This document shows, in pieces, positions 1 to 8,656 of a stretch of DNA of 64,000 bases. The DNA is taken from positions 1 through 64,000 of the forward strand of contig CBDCFM010000016.1 in NCBI GenBank assembly GCA_965216035.1, in the 5' to 3' direction. Positions within the stretch are counted from its first letter, which is position 1, and each line of letters starts with the position of its first letter. This stretch comes from G963664115 sp965216035. GTDB lineage: Bacteria > Acidobacteriota > Terriglobia > 20CM-2-55-15. A program made the position numbers and the translations under genes. A model generated the notes under the pieces. The model was not told where the DNA came from. It made no database searches and saw only the letters and a program-made list of their open reading frames with translations.

Positions 1-1154
1 CGTCGCCAGTTCTTCTCAGCGCACTGACCCAGCTTGAACATCATGTGCAGCATTCCATGCCGTGTCAGGCAGCCTCTGGATCGCTTGGTTCGGTGTCGAA
101 TGGTGGCAAAGGTCGATTCAATGGGATTGGTCGTTCGGATGCTCTGCCAGTGCTTGGCCGGAAAGCCGTAAAAGGCCAGCAGTTCTTCTCTGTCTTTCTG
201 CAGGCAGACAGTGGCTTTCGGATACTTCGGCTCATAGGTTTCAATGAACAGATCGAATGCCTTCTCGGCGTCTGCCAGTGTCTCGGCCTTCCAGATCGCG
301 TGCAGTGCCTGTTTCGCTTTCGCCTGGACCGACTTGGGTAAGCAGTTGAGCACATTCATGGTCTTGTGCATCCAGCAGCGTTGTTGGCGTGTCTGGGGAT
401 AGATTTCCTCCAGTGCGGCCCAGAACCCCATCGCCCCGTCACCGATGGCCAACTTCGGAATATTCATCCCTCGGGACTTCAGCTTCAACAAGACCTCACG
501 CCAACTCTGTGTCGATTCCCGTACACCGTCTTCGATCGCCAGAAAACGCTTCTCTCCGCGTTCATTCACGCCGATTACGACCAACGCACACAACTTGGTT
601 TGTTCGGCTCGAAGTCCGCTGTAGATACCGTCGGCCCAGACATAGACCCAGCGGTCGGCGTCCAAACGCTGGTCGCACCCGATGCGGTACTCTTCAGCCC
701 AGACCTGTTTCAAGCGCGATACCGTGCTCGCTGACAGGCCCTGCGCCTTCGGACCGACAAGAACTTTCAGGGCCTCACCCATCTCGCCACTGGAGACGCC
801 TTTCAAATACAACCACGGCACGGCGGCTTCCATCGACTGCGTCTTCCGAATGTAGGGGGGTACCAGGGCCGAGCGGAACGTCACAGCTTCGCCCATCTTG
901 GCGCGCACCTTCGGGATTTGCACCGTTACCGGACCCAGGCCAGTCTGCAGCTCGCGTTCAGGCAGATAACCGTTGCGCACCACTCCAACCTTCCCCGTCT
1001 CGGTTCGCCGATCGCCGTGCTGGGATAGCAGTTCGGACAGTTCGGCTTCCACAGCGCGTTGGATCAGCTCTTGCGCCCCCGTTCGTAGCAGGTCGGTCAC
1101 TGGGTCTGCAATCGCTTCTCGATCTTCCAGTTCAATAACGATACTCTTACTCAT
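1..1154 (-). CDS. IS256-family transposase (partial, C-terminus outside window)
   Basis: DDE transposase that would mobilise its own element. The start is the ATG at 1154, preceded by GGAG ten bases upstream, and the protein begins MSKSIVIELEDREA as in the complete copy. About 384 of 415 codons are in the window. The first two catalytic Asp residues (in WADGIYSG and IGDGAMGF) and the Glu in NPIEST are present. It differs from the neighbouring copy by scattered substitutions only, so the open frame looks intact inside the window, and it may be functional if the missing end is intact. Confidence 0.85.
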   Translation of the reverse strand, partial: MSKSIVIELEDREAIADPVTDLLRTGAQELIQRAVEAELSELLSQHGDRRTETGKVGVVRNGYLPERELQTGLGPVTVQIPKVRAKMGEAVTFRSALVPPYIRKTQSMEAAVPWLYLKGVSSGEMGEALKVLVGPKAQGLSASTVSRLKQVWAEEYRIGCDQRLDADRWVYVWADGIYSGLRAEQTKLCALVVIGVNERGEKRFLAIEDGVRESTQSWREVLLKLKSRGMNIPKLAIGDGAMGFWAALEEIYPQTRQQRCWMHKTMNVLNCLPKSVQAKAKQALHAIWKAETLADAEKAFDLFIETYEPKYPKATVCLQKDREELLAFYGFPAKHWQSIRTTNPIESTFATIRHRTKRSRGCLTRHGMLHMMFKLGQCAEKNWR

Positions 1155-1257
1155 AGTGGCGTATCTCCTTTGGTTGCTTTGAAGTCTCGTAAACAACAAA
1201 TCAACCAGATACGCCGCTTTTCTTCAATCCCTCAAACACCAGATTCGGTTATAACTC
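1..1257 (-). mobile_element. IS256-family insertion sequence, copy 1 (cut by window start)
   Basis: This is the 5' part, on the minus strand, of an element almost identical to the complete copy that starts 130 bp further on; every position matches that copy with a constant offset of 1515 bp and no indels. The outer end at 1257 reads GAGTTATAACC on the minus strand, the same terminal sequence as the other copies. About 130 bp of the element, including the last 31 or so transposase codons, lies before the window. Confidence 0.9.
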
Positions 1258-1386
1258 GTATCTCAAATCGCGCGTCGCCTTGTCACAGTTCGTACCATAA
1301 GGACATTCTTATTTTCAAGGGCCAAACGGACAAAAGTGGTCCAGACCGTTGAACGTAAATGCTAGAAAGAGGCAGTCGCCGGCAGT
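1258..1386. other. 129-bp spacer between two IS256 copies
   Basis: Unique sequence between two directly oriented IS256 copies. I see no gene or recognisable motif. The bases next to the two elements do not form matching 8-9 bp duplications, so the pair is either old or rearranged. Confidence 0.5.
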
Positions 1387-2772
1387 GAGTTATTGTCAAA
1401 AGTGGTGTTTAGGAGATTGATTCAAGCGGCGGTCTGATCGAGCTTTGTCACTTCGATTCCATCGTTGAATTTCACTCCAGTAGTCACCTTGACCAGATCA
1501 TCGAATCCTCGTAATCGTCGCCAGTTCTTCTCAGCGCGCTGACCCAGCTTGAACATCATGTGCAGCATTCCATCCCGTGTCAGGCAGCCTCTGGATCGCT
1601 TGGTTCGGTGTCGAATGGTGGCAAAGGTCGATTCAATGGGATTGGTCGTTCGGATGCTCTGCCAGTGCTTGGCCGGAAAGCCGTAAAAGGCCAGCAGTGC
1701 TTCTCTGTCTTTCTGCAGGCAGACAGTGGCTTTCGGATACTTCGGCTCATAGGTTTCAATGAACAGATCGAATGCCTTCTCGGCATCTGCGTGTGTCTCA
1801 GCCTTCCAGATCGCGTGCAGTGCCTGTTTCGCTTTCGCCTGGACCGACTTGGGTAAGCAGTTGAGCACATTCATGGTCTTGTGCATCCAGCAGCGTTGTT
1901 GGCGTGTCTCGGGATAGATTTCCTCCAGTGCGGCCCAGAACCCCATCGCCCCGTCACCGATGGCCAACTTCGGAATATTCATCCCTCGGGACTTCAGCTT
2001 CAACAAGACCTCACGCCAACTCTGTGTCGATTCCCGTACACCGTCTTCGATCGCCAGAAAACGCTTCTCTCCGCGTTCATTCACGCCGATTACGACCAAC
2101 GCACACAACTTGGTTTGTTCAGCTCGAAGTCCGCTGTAGATACCGTCGGCCCAGACATAGACCCAGCGGTCGGCGTCCAAACGCTGGTCGCACCCGATGC
2201 GGTACTCTTCAGCCCAGACCTGTTTCAAGCGCGATACCGTGCTCGCTGACAGGCCCTGCGCCTTTGGACCGACAAGAACTTTCAGGGCGTCACCCATCTC
2301 GCCGCTGGAGACGCCTTTCAAATACAACCACGGCACGGCGGCTTCCATCGACTGCGTCTTCCGAATGTAGGGGGGTACCAGGGCCGAGCGGAACGTCACA
2401 GCTTCGCCCATCTTGGCGCGCACCTTCGGGATTTGCACCGTTACCGGACCCAGGCCAGTCTGCAGCTCGCGTTCAGGCAGATAACCGTTGCGCACCACTC
2501 CAGCCTTGCCCGTCTCGGTTCGCCGATCGCCGTGCTGGGATAGCAGTTCGGACAGTTCGGCTTCCACAGCGCGTTGGATCAGCTGTTGCGCCCCCGTTCG
2601 CAGCAGGTCGGTCACTGGGTCTGCAATCGCTTCTCGATCTTCCAGTTCAATAACGATACTCTTACTCATAGTGGCGTATCTCCTTTGGTTGCTTTGAAGT
2701 CTTGTAAACAACAAATCAACCAGATACGCCGCTTTTCTTCAATCCCTCAAACACCAGATTCGGTTATAACTC
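1387..2772 (-). mobile_element. IS256-family insertion sequence, copy 2 (complete, 1386 bp)
   Basis: Complete element bounded by imperfect inverted repeats of about 28 bp: both ends start GAGTTAT and share TGGTGTTT further in. Its ends are defined by comparison with copy 3 near 48 kb, which has a clean 9-bp target duplication and, without its own insertion, the same length of 1386 bp. No target duplication is visible around this copy. Confidence 0.9.
1422..2669 (-). CDS. IS256-family transposase (complete, 415 aa)
   Basis: Mutator-type DDE transposase. The catalytic triad can be placed at D175 (WADGIYSG), D239 (IGDGAMGF) and E346 (NPIEST), followed by the basic RHRTKRSRG segment, in the order expected for the family. 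The frame is open for 15 more codons upstream, but those lie in the terminal inverted-repeat region; the ATG at 2669 has GGAG ten bases upstream and is the better start. The C-terminus runs almost to the right inverted repeat. Intact, probably able to mobilise itself and copies 1 and 3 in trans. Confidence 0.93.
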   Translation of the reverse strand: MSKSIVIELEDREAIADPVTDLLRTGAQQLIQRAVEAELSELLSQHGDRRTETGKAGVVRNGYLPERELQTGLGPVTVQIPKVRAKMGEAVTFRSALVPPYIRKTQSMEAAVPWLYLKGVSSGEMGDALKVLVGPKAQGLSASTVSRLKQVWAEEYRIGCDQRLDADRWVYVWADGIYSGLRAEQTKLCALVVIGVNERGEKRFLAIEDGVRESTQSWREVLLKLKSRGMNIPKLAIGDGAMGFWAALEEIYPETRQQRCWMHKTMNVLNCLPKSVQAKAKQALHAIWKAETHADAEKAFDLFIETYEPKYPKATVCLQKDREALLAFYGFPAKHWQSIRTTNPIESTFATIRHRTKRSRGCLTRDGMLHMMFKLGQRAEKNWRRLRGFDDLVKVTTGVKFNDGIEVTKLDQTAA

Positions 2773-2933
2773 AGGACTAGATGGGCTTTCGGCCAAAGCC
2801 GTATGCTAACCGCTTATCGGATCCTCACCCTCGAGAGTATTGTTCCGATGTAGCCCGTCAGAGCATTTCGGACAGAATTCCCTGAAAAACTAAGAGACAC
2901 TTTTGTCATCAGAACGATCTGAAGGAGGATCGA

Positions 2934-3188
2934 ATGAAGGAGAAGGTGTCGGCAGAGAATCGGGTACGAGAGATTCGCCGGAAGACGAGGAAGAAGTACT
3001 CGTCTGAGGAGAAGGTACGAATCGTGTGGGAAGGGCTGCGAGGCGAAGAAAGCATCGCAGAACTGTGCCGACGCGAAGGGATTCCGTCCAACCTTTACTA
3101 CCGGTGGAGCAAGGACTTCCTGCAGGCGGGGAAGAAACGACTGGCTGGGGACACGAAGCGGGAAGCCACGTCGAGCGAAGTCACCTAA
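2934..3188 (+). pseudogene. IS3/IS911-type OrfA, truncated
   Basis: The 84-residue product has the helix-turn-helix typical of IS3-family OrfA proteins: YSSEEKVRIVWEGLRGEESI followed by ELCRREGI and YYRWSKDFL. A strong GGAGG lies just before the ATG. The frame stops after ATSSEVT, where family members continue into a leucine-zipper segment and then a -1 frameshift into OrfB; no OrfB-like sequence follows. I read it as the 5' remnant of an IS3-type element. Confidence 0.7.
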
Positions 3189-3605
3189 CTGCGGCAGTGA
3201 CGTTTCAATCTGCGGCAGCCCAAGGCTCAGGCTACGGTGTCGGCAAGTCCGTCGTTTCTCTGGAATCCGCTTCATCATCATGGAGGCGCGGGTTAGCCCG
3301 GGTCGAGCAGCATGGTCGTGTGGATGAGCTGGCGTCTAGGCGATCTCAACTGCCAGGGGCCGTTTCTGCCACAGAAGAGATGAATGCCGTGACTGCTTCA
3401 CGCCTGTCAACTCGCATTCGGGGTGTCGAAAAGTGGCAGCGGGATAAGGATCACCACTTCGGCACCTGGCGGTACGATGTGAGTTCCTCACTAAGCGTCC
3501 TGTGGCTTTCATATGGGGACCTCCGAAGTCGCTGTAAGCGCCCAGATACGATACCGGCAGATCTTTCTCTCGCTGAAACGATCCTATTTCTGCTGAAGTA
3601 CAGCG
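3189..3605. other. Gap without recognisable gene, probably decayed IS sequence
   Basis: Follows the truncated OrfA. A long open frame crosses it on the plus strand (to 3688), but its product has no recognisable domain, no good ribosome binding site and biased composition, and it runs into the opposite-strand gene. I see no RNA, repeat or promoter that I can support. Confidence 0.4.
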
Positions 3606-4286
3606 CTATGATCCTCGTACAGGGAGTGACACATGCAAATGGTCAGCCGTGCCAACATGGCGTAGCGTGGAAAAGCCCATCAGCCTGAAATAGCCGGTCA
3701 TGATCATATTACTCAGTTGCAAGCGGCCTTCGGTGCGGATGTCCACCGCATGAACGAAACCGTCTCCCTGTCTGTAGTGAAGGGACGTTCCTGGAGTCCT
3801 CAGGCCCATATCACGGTAGTCTTCCGGAGTACGCATCGTATCTGTTATGACAGCCGTCCGATCGAGCAGGACAAACGAGCTGATGGAAACGCGGAGGACT
3901 GGATGCAGTTGAACATAAGTGGCTCTCACGGCGTCCGTTTTGACGTTCGCGGCAGACACATAGAGAAGCAGATACGCACCATAGACGGCGAACACGAGTC
4001 CGATCAGCCAAAAGATCTGTCGGCCCGGCTGCAGTCCCATTCTTCGGCCGATGATCCAGAAAACGGCAGCCATCAACAGCGTCGCCGCAGCTGTTCCAGC
4101 CCCAACGGATGCCCAGCCATTGAGATTCTGCTCTAAATAGATCCAGGTTGAAATCCGAACAAGCAATGCAAACGGTAAGACGAGAGTGATCGGAACAACC
4201 AGGATCCATCGTCTCCAGTGCCAGCCCCATCGCTTCGAGAACCCCTGCTGTCTTTTCGACCCGAGCCGACGTTTTCGCTTAGTCAT
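3606..4286 (-). CDS. Membrane protein with possible M15-type peptidase domain
   Basis: A 226-residue protein with a basic N-terminus and three hydrophobic segments (about residues 28-46, 62-80 and 91-111), then a soluble C-terminal domain. That domain contains TSLHYRQG (H170), HAVDIR (D182) and ADHLHVSL (H216/H218), which resemble the His-Asp-His zinc ligands of LAS-type (M15/VanX-like) peptidases. The H170-D182 spacing is longer than the usual HxxGxAxD, so the assignment is tentative. If correct, it would be a membrane-tethered peptidoglycan peptidase. It lies downstream of lepB and a secreted protein on the same strand but is separated from them by about 160 bp. Confidence 0.45.
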   Translation of the reverse strand: MTKRKRRLGSKRQQGFSKRWGWHWRRWILVVPITLVLPFALLVRISTWIYLEQNLNGWASVGAGTAAATLLMAAVFWIIGRRMGLQPGRQIFWLIGLVFAVYGAYLLLYVSAANVKTDAVRATYVQLHPVLRVSISSFVLLDRTAVITDTMRTPEDYRDMGLRTPGTSLHYRQGDGFVHAVDIRTEGRLQLSNMIMTGYFRLMGFSTLRHVGTADHLHVSLPVRGS

Positions 4287-4445
4287 CGTCAGGTCCAGCC
4301 TATCGAATAAGGACGCCCCTTATCTGGTGGTTCTCACGAAAACACTCCAAACAAGCCGATCAACGTTGCCGCGTTGATCCCAGACAGGAGCGTGTGTAGT
4401 GAAACCAGACAAGTATATGGGGATGGATGGCTTTGCAGCATCCTG

Positions 4446-5063
4446 CTAATAGGTAATCGTGGCGCCTTCCGGAGCGAGAGCGATTTCATCGATACCCCAC
4501 GGGATAGGAAAGTCCTCGTTAAGATCGACCTGGGGAAATCGAGGCTTAACGAACCTTTCGACCAGGGCCTCGACCACTGCGATCGGAACGGGAAACCCGT
4601 CCACTCGGACCTGCTGCAACCCGAATGTGCCTTCCCCGGCGTGACCCTCCAGGGTCCCTCCCACGAAAAGGCTGTGGGGGTTCCGCAAGAGGATGTCTAC
4701 GATCGGATTACCCGATCCCTCCTGGGAATCGAAACTCAATTCTGCAGCGACTGAGATCGAACCTGACTCGGTGGTCACATTGATCGACCGCACATGGGCA
4801 GGAATCTCATCTTTCATTGAAAAGAAGATGAAAGATTCCATTTCGACATCGGTTACCCGAATTGACGTTGCGGCGTCCGGAGCCCGCGCCGGTGAAGTTT
4901 CAGCCGCTCTTATTGCGACGAGCTTGGCCCGGAGTGAATCTGCGGCATCCCGCGATACGTTCGGAGGGATGGTCTCGGAAGATTCCTGGGCCTTGACGGA
5001 AGCGGCGAGAAAGAGGCCAAGGAGGACTGGAACGAGGAAAAGGGGTATCCGAACCTCGGGCAT
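4446..5063 (-). CDS. Secreted protein of unknown function
   Basis: 205 residues. The N-terminus IPLFLVPVLLGLFLAASVKAQ is a clear signal peptide with an A-x-A-like cleavage site near residue 25. The mature part is acidic, has no cysteines in obvious pairs, and contains a predicted beta-rich segment (SINVTTESGSISVAAELSF). I do not recognise a family. The start lies 3 bp after the signal peptidase stop, so the two are almost certainly co-transcribed. Function unknown. Confidence 0.7.
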   Translation of the reverse strand: MPEVRIPLFLVPVLLGLFLAASVKAQESSETIPPNVSRDAADSLRAKLVAIRAAETSPARAPDAATSIRVTDVEMESFIFFSMKDEIPAHVRSINVTTESGSISVAAELSFDSQEGSGNPIVDILLRNPHSLFVGGTLEGHAGEGTFGLQQVRVDGFPVPIAVVEALVERFVKPRFPQVDLNEDFPIPWGIDEIALAPEGATITY

Positions 5064-5066
5064 GAT

Positions 5067-5831
5067 CTATCGGATGATCATGAACGTTCGGTTCCAGCGT
5101 GTCTTAGTAAAGAAGTTCGTTCCCAGTTCTACGAATTGGCTTAACCGGTCACTGACAGCCGTCTGCAGGTAGTCGTCCGAATCGCTTTCGTAGGACCAAT
5201 AGATGACGAGTGCCTTGCCGATGATGTCCGCGCTGGGAACGAATCCCCAATAGCGGCTGTCGGAGCTGTTGTCCCGGTTGTCACCCATGGCGAAGTAGTG
5301 TCCCGGGGGCACAAGGATTTCATCATCGACCATGTAGTCTTCGTACCAGTACGGGTCCTGGTCCACACCGCCATAGCGTCGACCCGGATGCGGCCGGGGT
5401 GGAAAGTAATCCCGGAACGGATCGGCATACGAGCCCGGAGGACTGACATGCATCTTGTACGGCTCGTCGAGCGGCCTTCCGTCGATGAAAACCTGCTGAT
5501 CGACAATTCGGACCCGCTCACCCGGAAGACCGACTACTCGCTTCACATAGTGCTTGGTGAGATCCTTCGGGTACCGGAAAACGATGACATCGCCTCGGTC
5601 GACTTCACGAAAAGGAAGAACCGCGTCGGCCAAGGACCCTTGATTGCCAAACGCGAACTTGTTGACGAGGAGGTGGTCACCAACGAGAAGGTTGTTCTCC
5701 ATCGACGGTGTGGGGATCTTAAAAGCCTGTACGATGAACGTCGTCCCGAACAGGGCCAGAATCACCGTGACTACGAGTGACTCGAAGTACTCGCGGGGGA
5801 CGGATTTCTTGTACGTCGGTTCGTCTGTCAT
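5067..5831 (-). CDS. lepB: Signal peptidase I
   Basis: Membrane-bound serine protease that removes signal peptides from exported proteins. The single N-terminal membrane segment (residues about 18-36) is followed by the catalytic serine motif PTPSMENNLLVGD (S43) and the general-base lysine in HYVKRVVGLPGE (K97). The C-terminal signature GHYFAMGDNRDNSSDSRYWG is complete. Its 254 residues are normal for Gram-negative Lep. The start ATG is supported by the membrane-segment position. It heads a two-gene unit with the secreted protein downstream. Confidence 0.96.
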   Translation of the reverse strand: MTDEPTYKKSVPREYFESLVVTVILALFGTTFIVQAFKIPTPSMENNLLVGDHLLVNKFAFGNQGSLADAVLPFREVDRGDVIVFRYPKDLTKHYVKRVVGLPGERVRIVDQQVFIDGRPLDEPYKMHVSPPGSYADPFRDYFPPRPHPGRRYGGVDQDPYWYEDYMVDDEILVPPGHYFAMGDNRDNSSDSRYWGFVPSADIIGKALVIYWSYESDSDDYLQTAVSDRLSQFVELGTNFFTKTRWNRTFMIIR

Positions 5832-5953
5832 TGTGCGCGTCGCATGTTCGGCCGGCGGCCTGAACGTGATCAGTCCAAGCCCCTAACCCTTACACTATAT
5901 CGTTTCTGCTGGATTTGATCCAGTTTAGAGACAGACCGGCAGAATTAGCCAAC

Positions 5954-6291
5954 TAGCAGCCCGTGGCAGAGGTCCCGAGGGCCGCGTTACGGCCAAACGG
6001 GGCCGGGTTCTAGGAGGCGACAACGAGACAATGCTCTTTCATTGGGAGGAGTCGGCGACAACGAAGACGGCCCCGTTTCGCCGTAACCCTTTGGGCGCAG
6101 GGGGGCCACCGACGTATCAAACGGAGGCCGCAGGCGCCCCGCAGGCTTTGTCCGGCATTGGTAAGGCCGGTCACGATGAAAAGACGGCGCCTGCGGCCTC
6201 GGTTTCAAACCTCGGTGCCCGCTCCTCACTTCGTGCCTGCAACCCGAAGACCCCTGCGCGCGGTCCTCGAGACCTCTGCCACGGGCTGCTA
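5954..6291 (-). repeat. MITE-like repeat family 1, copy A
   Basis: About 338 bp with inverted ends (GCAGCCCGTGGCAGAGGTCC at the left, its near complement at the right) and TA on both sides. Related copies lie near 18.3 and 45.6 kb in the opposite orientation, plus a diverged one near 29.8 kb. It fills most of the space between lepB and rnc. A frame running from 6229 to 5987 on the minus strand resembles frames in the other copies, but it is more likely carried along by sequence conservation than translated. Confidence 0.8.
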
Positions 6292-6376
6292 CACGAGATC
6301 TTCTACTGTAGGTACGCTCTATGAACCCACAAAGAAACGTCTATGTCGTGGGGACAGGTCCCCGCCGGATAGGGAG

Positions 6377-7135
6377 TCAGGAAGCCGGATCTCTTTTCAG
6401 CATATCCATCTTCAGCATATCCATCTTTAACATATCCATCTTTAACATATCCAGGGCCTGCATCGCTGCCGCCTGTTCAGCCGCCTTCTTGGTCAGGCCC
6501 CGGCCCTGGGCAACGCCGACATTGTCGATCACAACCTCGACGGTAAACAGCTTCTGGTGATCCGGGCCCAGGGCTTTGACCAGCTTGTAATCCGCCGGCT
6601 TCTGGCCGCGAGCCTGCAGGCGTTCTTGAAGCGCCGACTTGAAATCCGGAACATGACTTACGGCGTCTGTAATATCGTCGATCTGTAAAGTGAAGAACCG
6701 AACAACAACGGTTCTGACGCGTTCCAATCCGGCATCGAGATAAATAGCGGCAATCAGTGCCTCAAAGGCATTGACCAACAGAGCCTGCTTCCCTCGACCC
6801 CCTGTCTTCTCTTCTCCCTTGCCCAGACGCAGGTAGTGACCCAGGCGGATCTGCTCGGCACATTGCACGAGGTTCGCCGAGCTGACAAGAAATCCCTTTA
6901 GCTTGGATAACTGTCCCTCGCTGAGGTTCGGCCTCGACTTGCACAGCGCTTCGCTCACGAGGAACCCGAGGATCGAGTCTCCGAGGAATTCCATCCTCTC
7001 GTTGTCCTCCATCGGGCCAAGATTGTTTTCGTGTGCGTATGAACGGTGGGTCAGCGCCCGTTCGAGCAGTTCGCGGCGGGCGAAGTGGTGACCGAGAGTC
7101 TGCTCCAGTTCTTCCAGGTTCTTCATCGAATCCAA
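6377..7135 (-). CDS. rnc: Ribonuclease III
   Basis: Endonuclease specific for double-stranded RNA, used in rRNA and mRNA processing. The signature ERMEFLGDS is at residues 46-54 (catalytic E49 and D53), the second acidic cluster is NAFEALIAAIYLD, and a C-terminal dsRNA-binding domain ends with GLTKKAAEQAAAMQAL. After that the protein has an unusual tail of repeated LKMDM units produced by a 15-bp tandem repeat in the DNA. The first ATG gives 252 residues; an ATG three codons later is equally possible. The next gene upstream ends 12 bp before this start, suggesting co-transcription. Confidence 0.95.
   Translation of the reverse strand: MDSMKNLEELEQTLGHHFARRELLERALTHRSYAHENNLGPMEDNERMEFLGDSILGFLVSEALCKSRPNLSEGQLSKLKGFLVSSANLVQCAEQIRLGHYLRLGKGEEKTGGRGKQALLVNAFEALIAAIYLDAGLERVRTVVVRFFTLQIDDITDAVSHVPDFKSALQERLQARGQKPADYKLVKALGPDHQKLFTVEVVIDNVGVAQGRGLTKKAAEQAAAMQALDMLKMDMLKMDMLKMDMLKRDPAS
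6398..6453 (-). repeat. 15-bp tandem repeat inside the 3' end of rnc
   Basis: 3.7 units of a 15-bp sequence (CAGCATATCCATCTT on the plus strand, with C/T and G/A variants) at the end of the RNase III gene. Being a multiple of three, each unit adds five residues (LKMDM) and keeps the frame. Such perfect short arrays change length readily by slippage. Confidence 0.9.
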
Positions 7136-7147
7136 TCAGTCCAGATC

Positions 7148-8653
7148 TCAGAAATCGCAGCCGGGACCGAATGGCTGGTCAATTGCCCCGGCTGCGGCAG
7201 TCCGGGCCCCCTGGGAATCGTCTCCTAAATCGAGCGCCGAGCGGTAATGTTCAAGTGCTGCCTCGCGTTGACACTGAATATCGGAAATCCGTCCGAGGTA
7301 GATATGGGACCATACGCGCATCAATGGTTCAGCGCTTACACTCTCCAGAGTCCGGCTGAAGTATTCGGCGGCCAGAGCCGGATCCCCGGCACGGCTGTGG
7401 ATCAGGGCCAGACCGTAAAGCGCCGGGCCATTTGGTGGATCGAAGTCGGTGAGTACCCGTTCGAACGCGGCTCGGGCCGTGTCATCGTCTCCGGAATTAA
7501 ACGCGACCTGTGCCTCAAGGAGAACTCCTGGAACCGGGTTCACCACAGGCGGAACCTCCGCCACGGGGCTCTCTTCGGCGACAATGGGAATGGAATCGAA
7601 CCGGTCCGCAAAACGCACTGTTTCCACGTCGATCTCGACGGACTCGAGCATTTCGGGAAAAAACTCACGAATACCGACCTCGGATGCTTCGAACCGCACC
7701 AGCCCTTCGTAGAAGTGCGGTGCCAGCAGAAGTCCGCTGCGGTAGGCCGTGTCGATGAGAGGCTGCAGGTCGGACGCGGTGTCGTCCATGCGCAACTCCA
7801 CAGATCGAATCAGCGACTCGGTGACAAGCGTTTCAAAGTCCTCGGCGTATTCGGAACGGACACCGGCCGCACCCTCAATCAGAGAGGTCAACCGTTGTTC
7901 TCGTGCCAGTTCCGAACGCTTGAGGCCCACGATGGGATCGAGCAACAGGTGGAGGTACGCGTGCCTCACCTCTTCCAGGCGCGCTGCCATGGAGTCACCC
8001 AGCACGATGTAGAGATTGTCCGGGTAGTTCCGCACGTTAACGCTGTTGATCGGAGCTGCAAGTTCGACGAAGATCACCAACTGCCTCATGTTGCGCTGAC
8101 CCAGCGGCACCCGGAGATAGGCATCGGTCTGAAGAATTGTTTCCCGCAGGAGAGGCGCCATCTCATCGAGCGCCTCGTCGTAACTCGAAGCAAGAGCCGC
8201 CCAGAGCCGCGTGATCCGGGCAGCATCGAAAAACTCCCGCAACAACGGCAGAAAATCCCCAAGTGCCCGGGCGTCGGGCGGAACGAATTGTTGATCGTAC
8301 GCGAATTCCAGGGAGGGCGGGTCTGTCAGGGTCAGGGCCAGGGAAACGTAGCTCGCAAGTTGTGATTCGTCCAGAGCGTCGCCTTTGTGATCAGTGTAGA
8401 ACTCGCGGAGGCGGCGGATGAGGTCTTCATCAATCCCGGCAACGGCATCCCGGACCCGTTGCCGAACCGGGTGGTACTGAGCGGCGAGTTCTACGTCAAA
8501 ACCTGCGGCATTTAGAGCGACGACGACGGCGAAAACCCTTATGTCTCGTTCGATTATGGCGGTCACACCCTGTGCCCGGGCGGCACCGGCGGTGAGCCCA
8601 AGCCAGAGGCAGACGATTAACCCCAGCTGTTTACGTGACATACAAAGCATCAT
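7148..8653 (-). CDS. Secreted TPR-containing protein
   Basis: 501 residues starting with a signal peptide (LGLIVCLWLGLTAGAARAQG, cleavage near ARA). The long middle part is helical and acidic with no family I recognise; it includes EVRHAYLHLLLDP, which superficially resembles a metallopeptidase helix but lacks a second ligand motif I can identify. The last 130 residues hold tetratricopeptide-like repeats (AQVAFNSGDDDTARAAFERVL, GLALIHSRAGDPALAAEYF, REAALEHYRSALDLGD). TPRs suggest a periplasmic protein-interaction role. It lies directly upstream of rnc. Confidence 0.75.
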   Translation of the reverse strand: MMLCMSRKQLGLIVCLWLGLTAGAARAQGVTAIIERDIRVFAVVVALNAAGFDVELAAQYHPVRQRVRDAVAGIDEDLIRRLREFYTDHKGDALDESQLASYVSLALTLTDPPSLEFAYDQQFVPPDARALGDFLPLLREFFDAARITRLWAALASSYDEALDEMAPLLRETILQTDAYLRVPLGQRNMRQLVIFVELAAPINSVNVRNYPDNLYIVLGDSMAARLEEVRHAYLHLLLDPIVGLKRSELAREQRLTSLIEGAAGVRSEYAEDFETLVTESLIRSVELRMDDTASDLQPLIDTAYRSGLLLAPHFYEGLVRFEASEVGIREFFPEMLESVEIDVETVRFADRFDSIPIVAEESPVAEVPPVVNPVPGVLLEAQVAFNSGDDDTARAAFERVLTDFDPPNGPALYGLALIHSRAGDPALAAEYFSRTLESVSAEPLMRVWSHIYLGRISDIQCQREAALEHYRSALDLGDDSQGARTAAAGAIDQPFGPGCDF

Positions 8654-8656
8654 AGC

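Noticed and set aside
389..1138. Long plus-strand frame of 249 codons in copy 1 (and the same frames at 1904-2653 and 48801-48052)
   Set aside because: Antisense to the IS256 transposase. It appears in each copy with Arg/Ser/Pro-rich product typical of a shadow frame.
1258..1386. Composite transposon formed by the two IS256 copies
   Set aside because: The 129-bp spacer has no cargo gene and the flanks do not show matching duplications.
3026..3688. Possible 220-residue gene after the IS3-type remnant
   Set aside because: No domain, poor composition, overlaps the opposite-strand gene, no ribosome binding site.
7247..8365. Plus-strand frame of 372 codons
   Set aside because: Antisense to the secreted TPR protein; product has no recognisable domain.
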